This document shows positions 5,200-5,417 of a stretch of DNA of 5,417 bases, one piece after another. The notes beneath the pieces were generated by a model. That model ran no database searches, was not told where the DNA came from, and saw only the letters and a list, made by a program, of their open reading frames with translations. Every line of letters begins with the position of its first letter. Within the stretch, counting starts at the first letter, position 1. This DNA comes from an uncultured Clostridia bacterium (GTDB taxonomy: Bacteria > Bacillota > Clostridia > Christensenellales > Borkfalkiaceae), in contig CANQUY010000115.1 of NCBI GenBank assembly GCA_947627125.1, positions 1 through 5,417 on the forward strand. The letters are read 5' to 3'. The translations under genes and the position numbers were made by a program.

Positions 5200-5215
5200 C
5201 TTTGCGTGACTAAGG
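5198..5215 (-). repeat. Right arm of TIR-like pair
   Basis: CCCTTTGCGTGACTAAGG is the partner of 4946-4962. The pair encloses about 235 bases made up almost entirely of units B' and A'. Confidence 0.5.
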
Positions 5216-5273
5216 GGGTGTCGTTCAAAATCACACCGCCATATCAAAATTTCTCAAAACCCACAAAAAATCG

Positions 5274-5303
5274 TTCGCCTTTTTGGGAAAGAAGTGCTAT
5301 AAT
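5274..5303 (+). promoter_or_regulatory. rnpB promoter with extended -10
   Basis: TGCTATAAT at 5295-5303 is a perfect extended -10 element (TGn plus TATAAT). The best -35 at suitable spacing is weak (TTCGCC at 5274-5279, 18-base spacer), which the extended -10 and the A-rich upstream stretch (5225-5270) may offset. Transcription should begin near 5310, consistent with the usual 5' end of RNase P RNA. This is the vegetative sigma-A pattern expected for a constitutive RNA. Confidence 0.7.
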
Positions 5304-5309
5304 GCAGGT

Positions 5310-5417
5310 GATACGAGCGGACTACGCGGTCGCGGCGTGCCTCTCAGCACGATGAGGAAAGTCCGGGCATCGCAGGGCAGGACGCCTGATAACGTCAGGT
5401 GGGGGTGACCCTAAGGA
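5310..5417 (+). ncRNA. rnpB: RNase P RNA, class A, 5' part
   Basis: This is the catalytic RNA that removes 5' leaders from precursor tRNAs together with the protein RnpA. The invariant conserved region I is present as GAGGAAAGTCCGGGC (5354-5368), the 5' half of helix P4. Before it, CGTGC (5336-5340) and GCACG (5347-5351) form a P3-like hairpin. After it come GCAGGGCAGG and CCTGATAACGTCAGG (5385-5399, the P8 hairpin), then GGGTGACCC (5403-5411, P9). This order matches the class A fold, as in E. coli, and not the class B sequence of B. subtilis. The 5' end is placed from the -10 box and is uncertain by a few bases. The gene is cut by the window end; roughly 250-300 nt, including the 3' half of P4, should follow. 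No insertion or disruption is visible in the part shown. Confidence 0.93.

Larger units (their letters stand above)
4931..5297. other. Repeat-filled region between glnN and rnpB
   Basis: This region contains no supported protein gene. It holds a repeat pair B'(+)/A'(-) at 4989-5199, bounded by short inverted sequences at 4946-4962 and 5198-5215. An AT-richer stretch of about 75 bases (5222-5297) then forms the upstream region of the rnpB promoter. No hairpin with a T-run follows the glnN stop. Confidence 0.7.

Noticed and set aside
4975..5355. A 126-codon open frame after glnN
   Set aside because: It spans repeat units B' and A', the rnpB promoter and the start of the RNase P RNA, so it cannot be a normal gene.

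Overview
The window carries four genes, all on the + strand and each separated from the next by a repeat-rich gap. In order they are a 5'-truncated gene for a protein with an FtsK gamma-type winged helix, an intact sporulation sigma factor gene (sigK), an intact type III glutamine synthetase gene (glnN), and the first ~108 nt of the RNase P RNA gene (rnpB). The set points to a moderately GC-rich, spore-forming member of the Clostridia. SigK is confined to endospore formers, glutamine synthetase III is common in Clostridia and Bacteroidetes, and the RNase P RNA follows the ancestral class A layout rather than the B. subtilis class B layout. A gut or environmental Clostridia lineage is an inference; no species can be named.

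Layout: 1-1464 is the FtsK-gamma-like gene, open at the left edge. 1465-1853 is non-coding and contains GC-rich hairpins, a G-run tract, three short inverted-type repeat units, and at its end a likely sigma-E/SpoIIID-type promoter for sigK. 1854-2552 is sigK, with a hydrophobic pro-sequence and no interrupting element. 2553-2848 holds three longer units of the same repeat family and the unusual glnN start region. 2849-4930 is glnN. 4931-5297 holds an inverted counterpart of the repeat pair found before glnN, then the rnpB promoter. 5310-5417 is the start of rnpB.

Nothing suggests that the genes form one operon or one pathway. SigK acts late in the sporulating mother cell, GlnN assimilates ammonium, and RNase P matures tRNA. 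The most interesting signal is in the gaps: at least eight members of one dispersed repeat family whose ends read TCATnCTGAG and GAAGnATCTC, with two composite copies facing each other on either side of glnN. The second is the upstream signals of sigK and glnN, where inverted repeats coincide with -10 boxes or the start codon. I found no CRISPR array, tRNA, transposase gene, phage gene or defence system, and no clearly novel multi-gene system.
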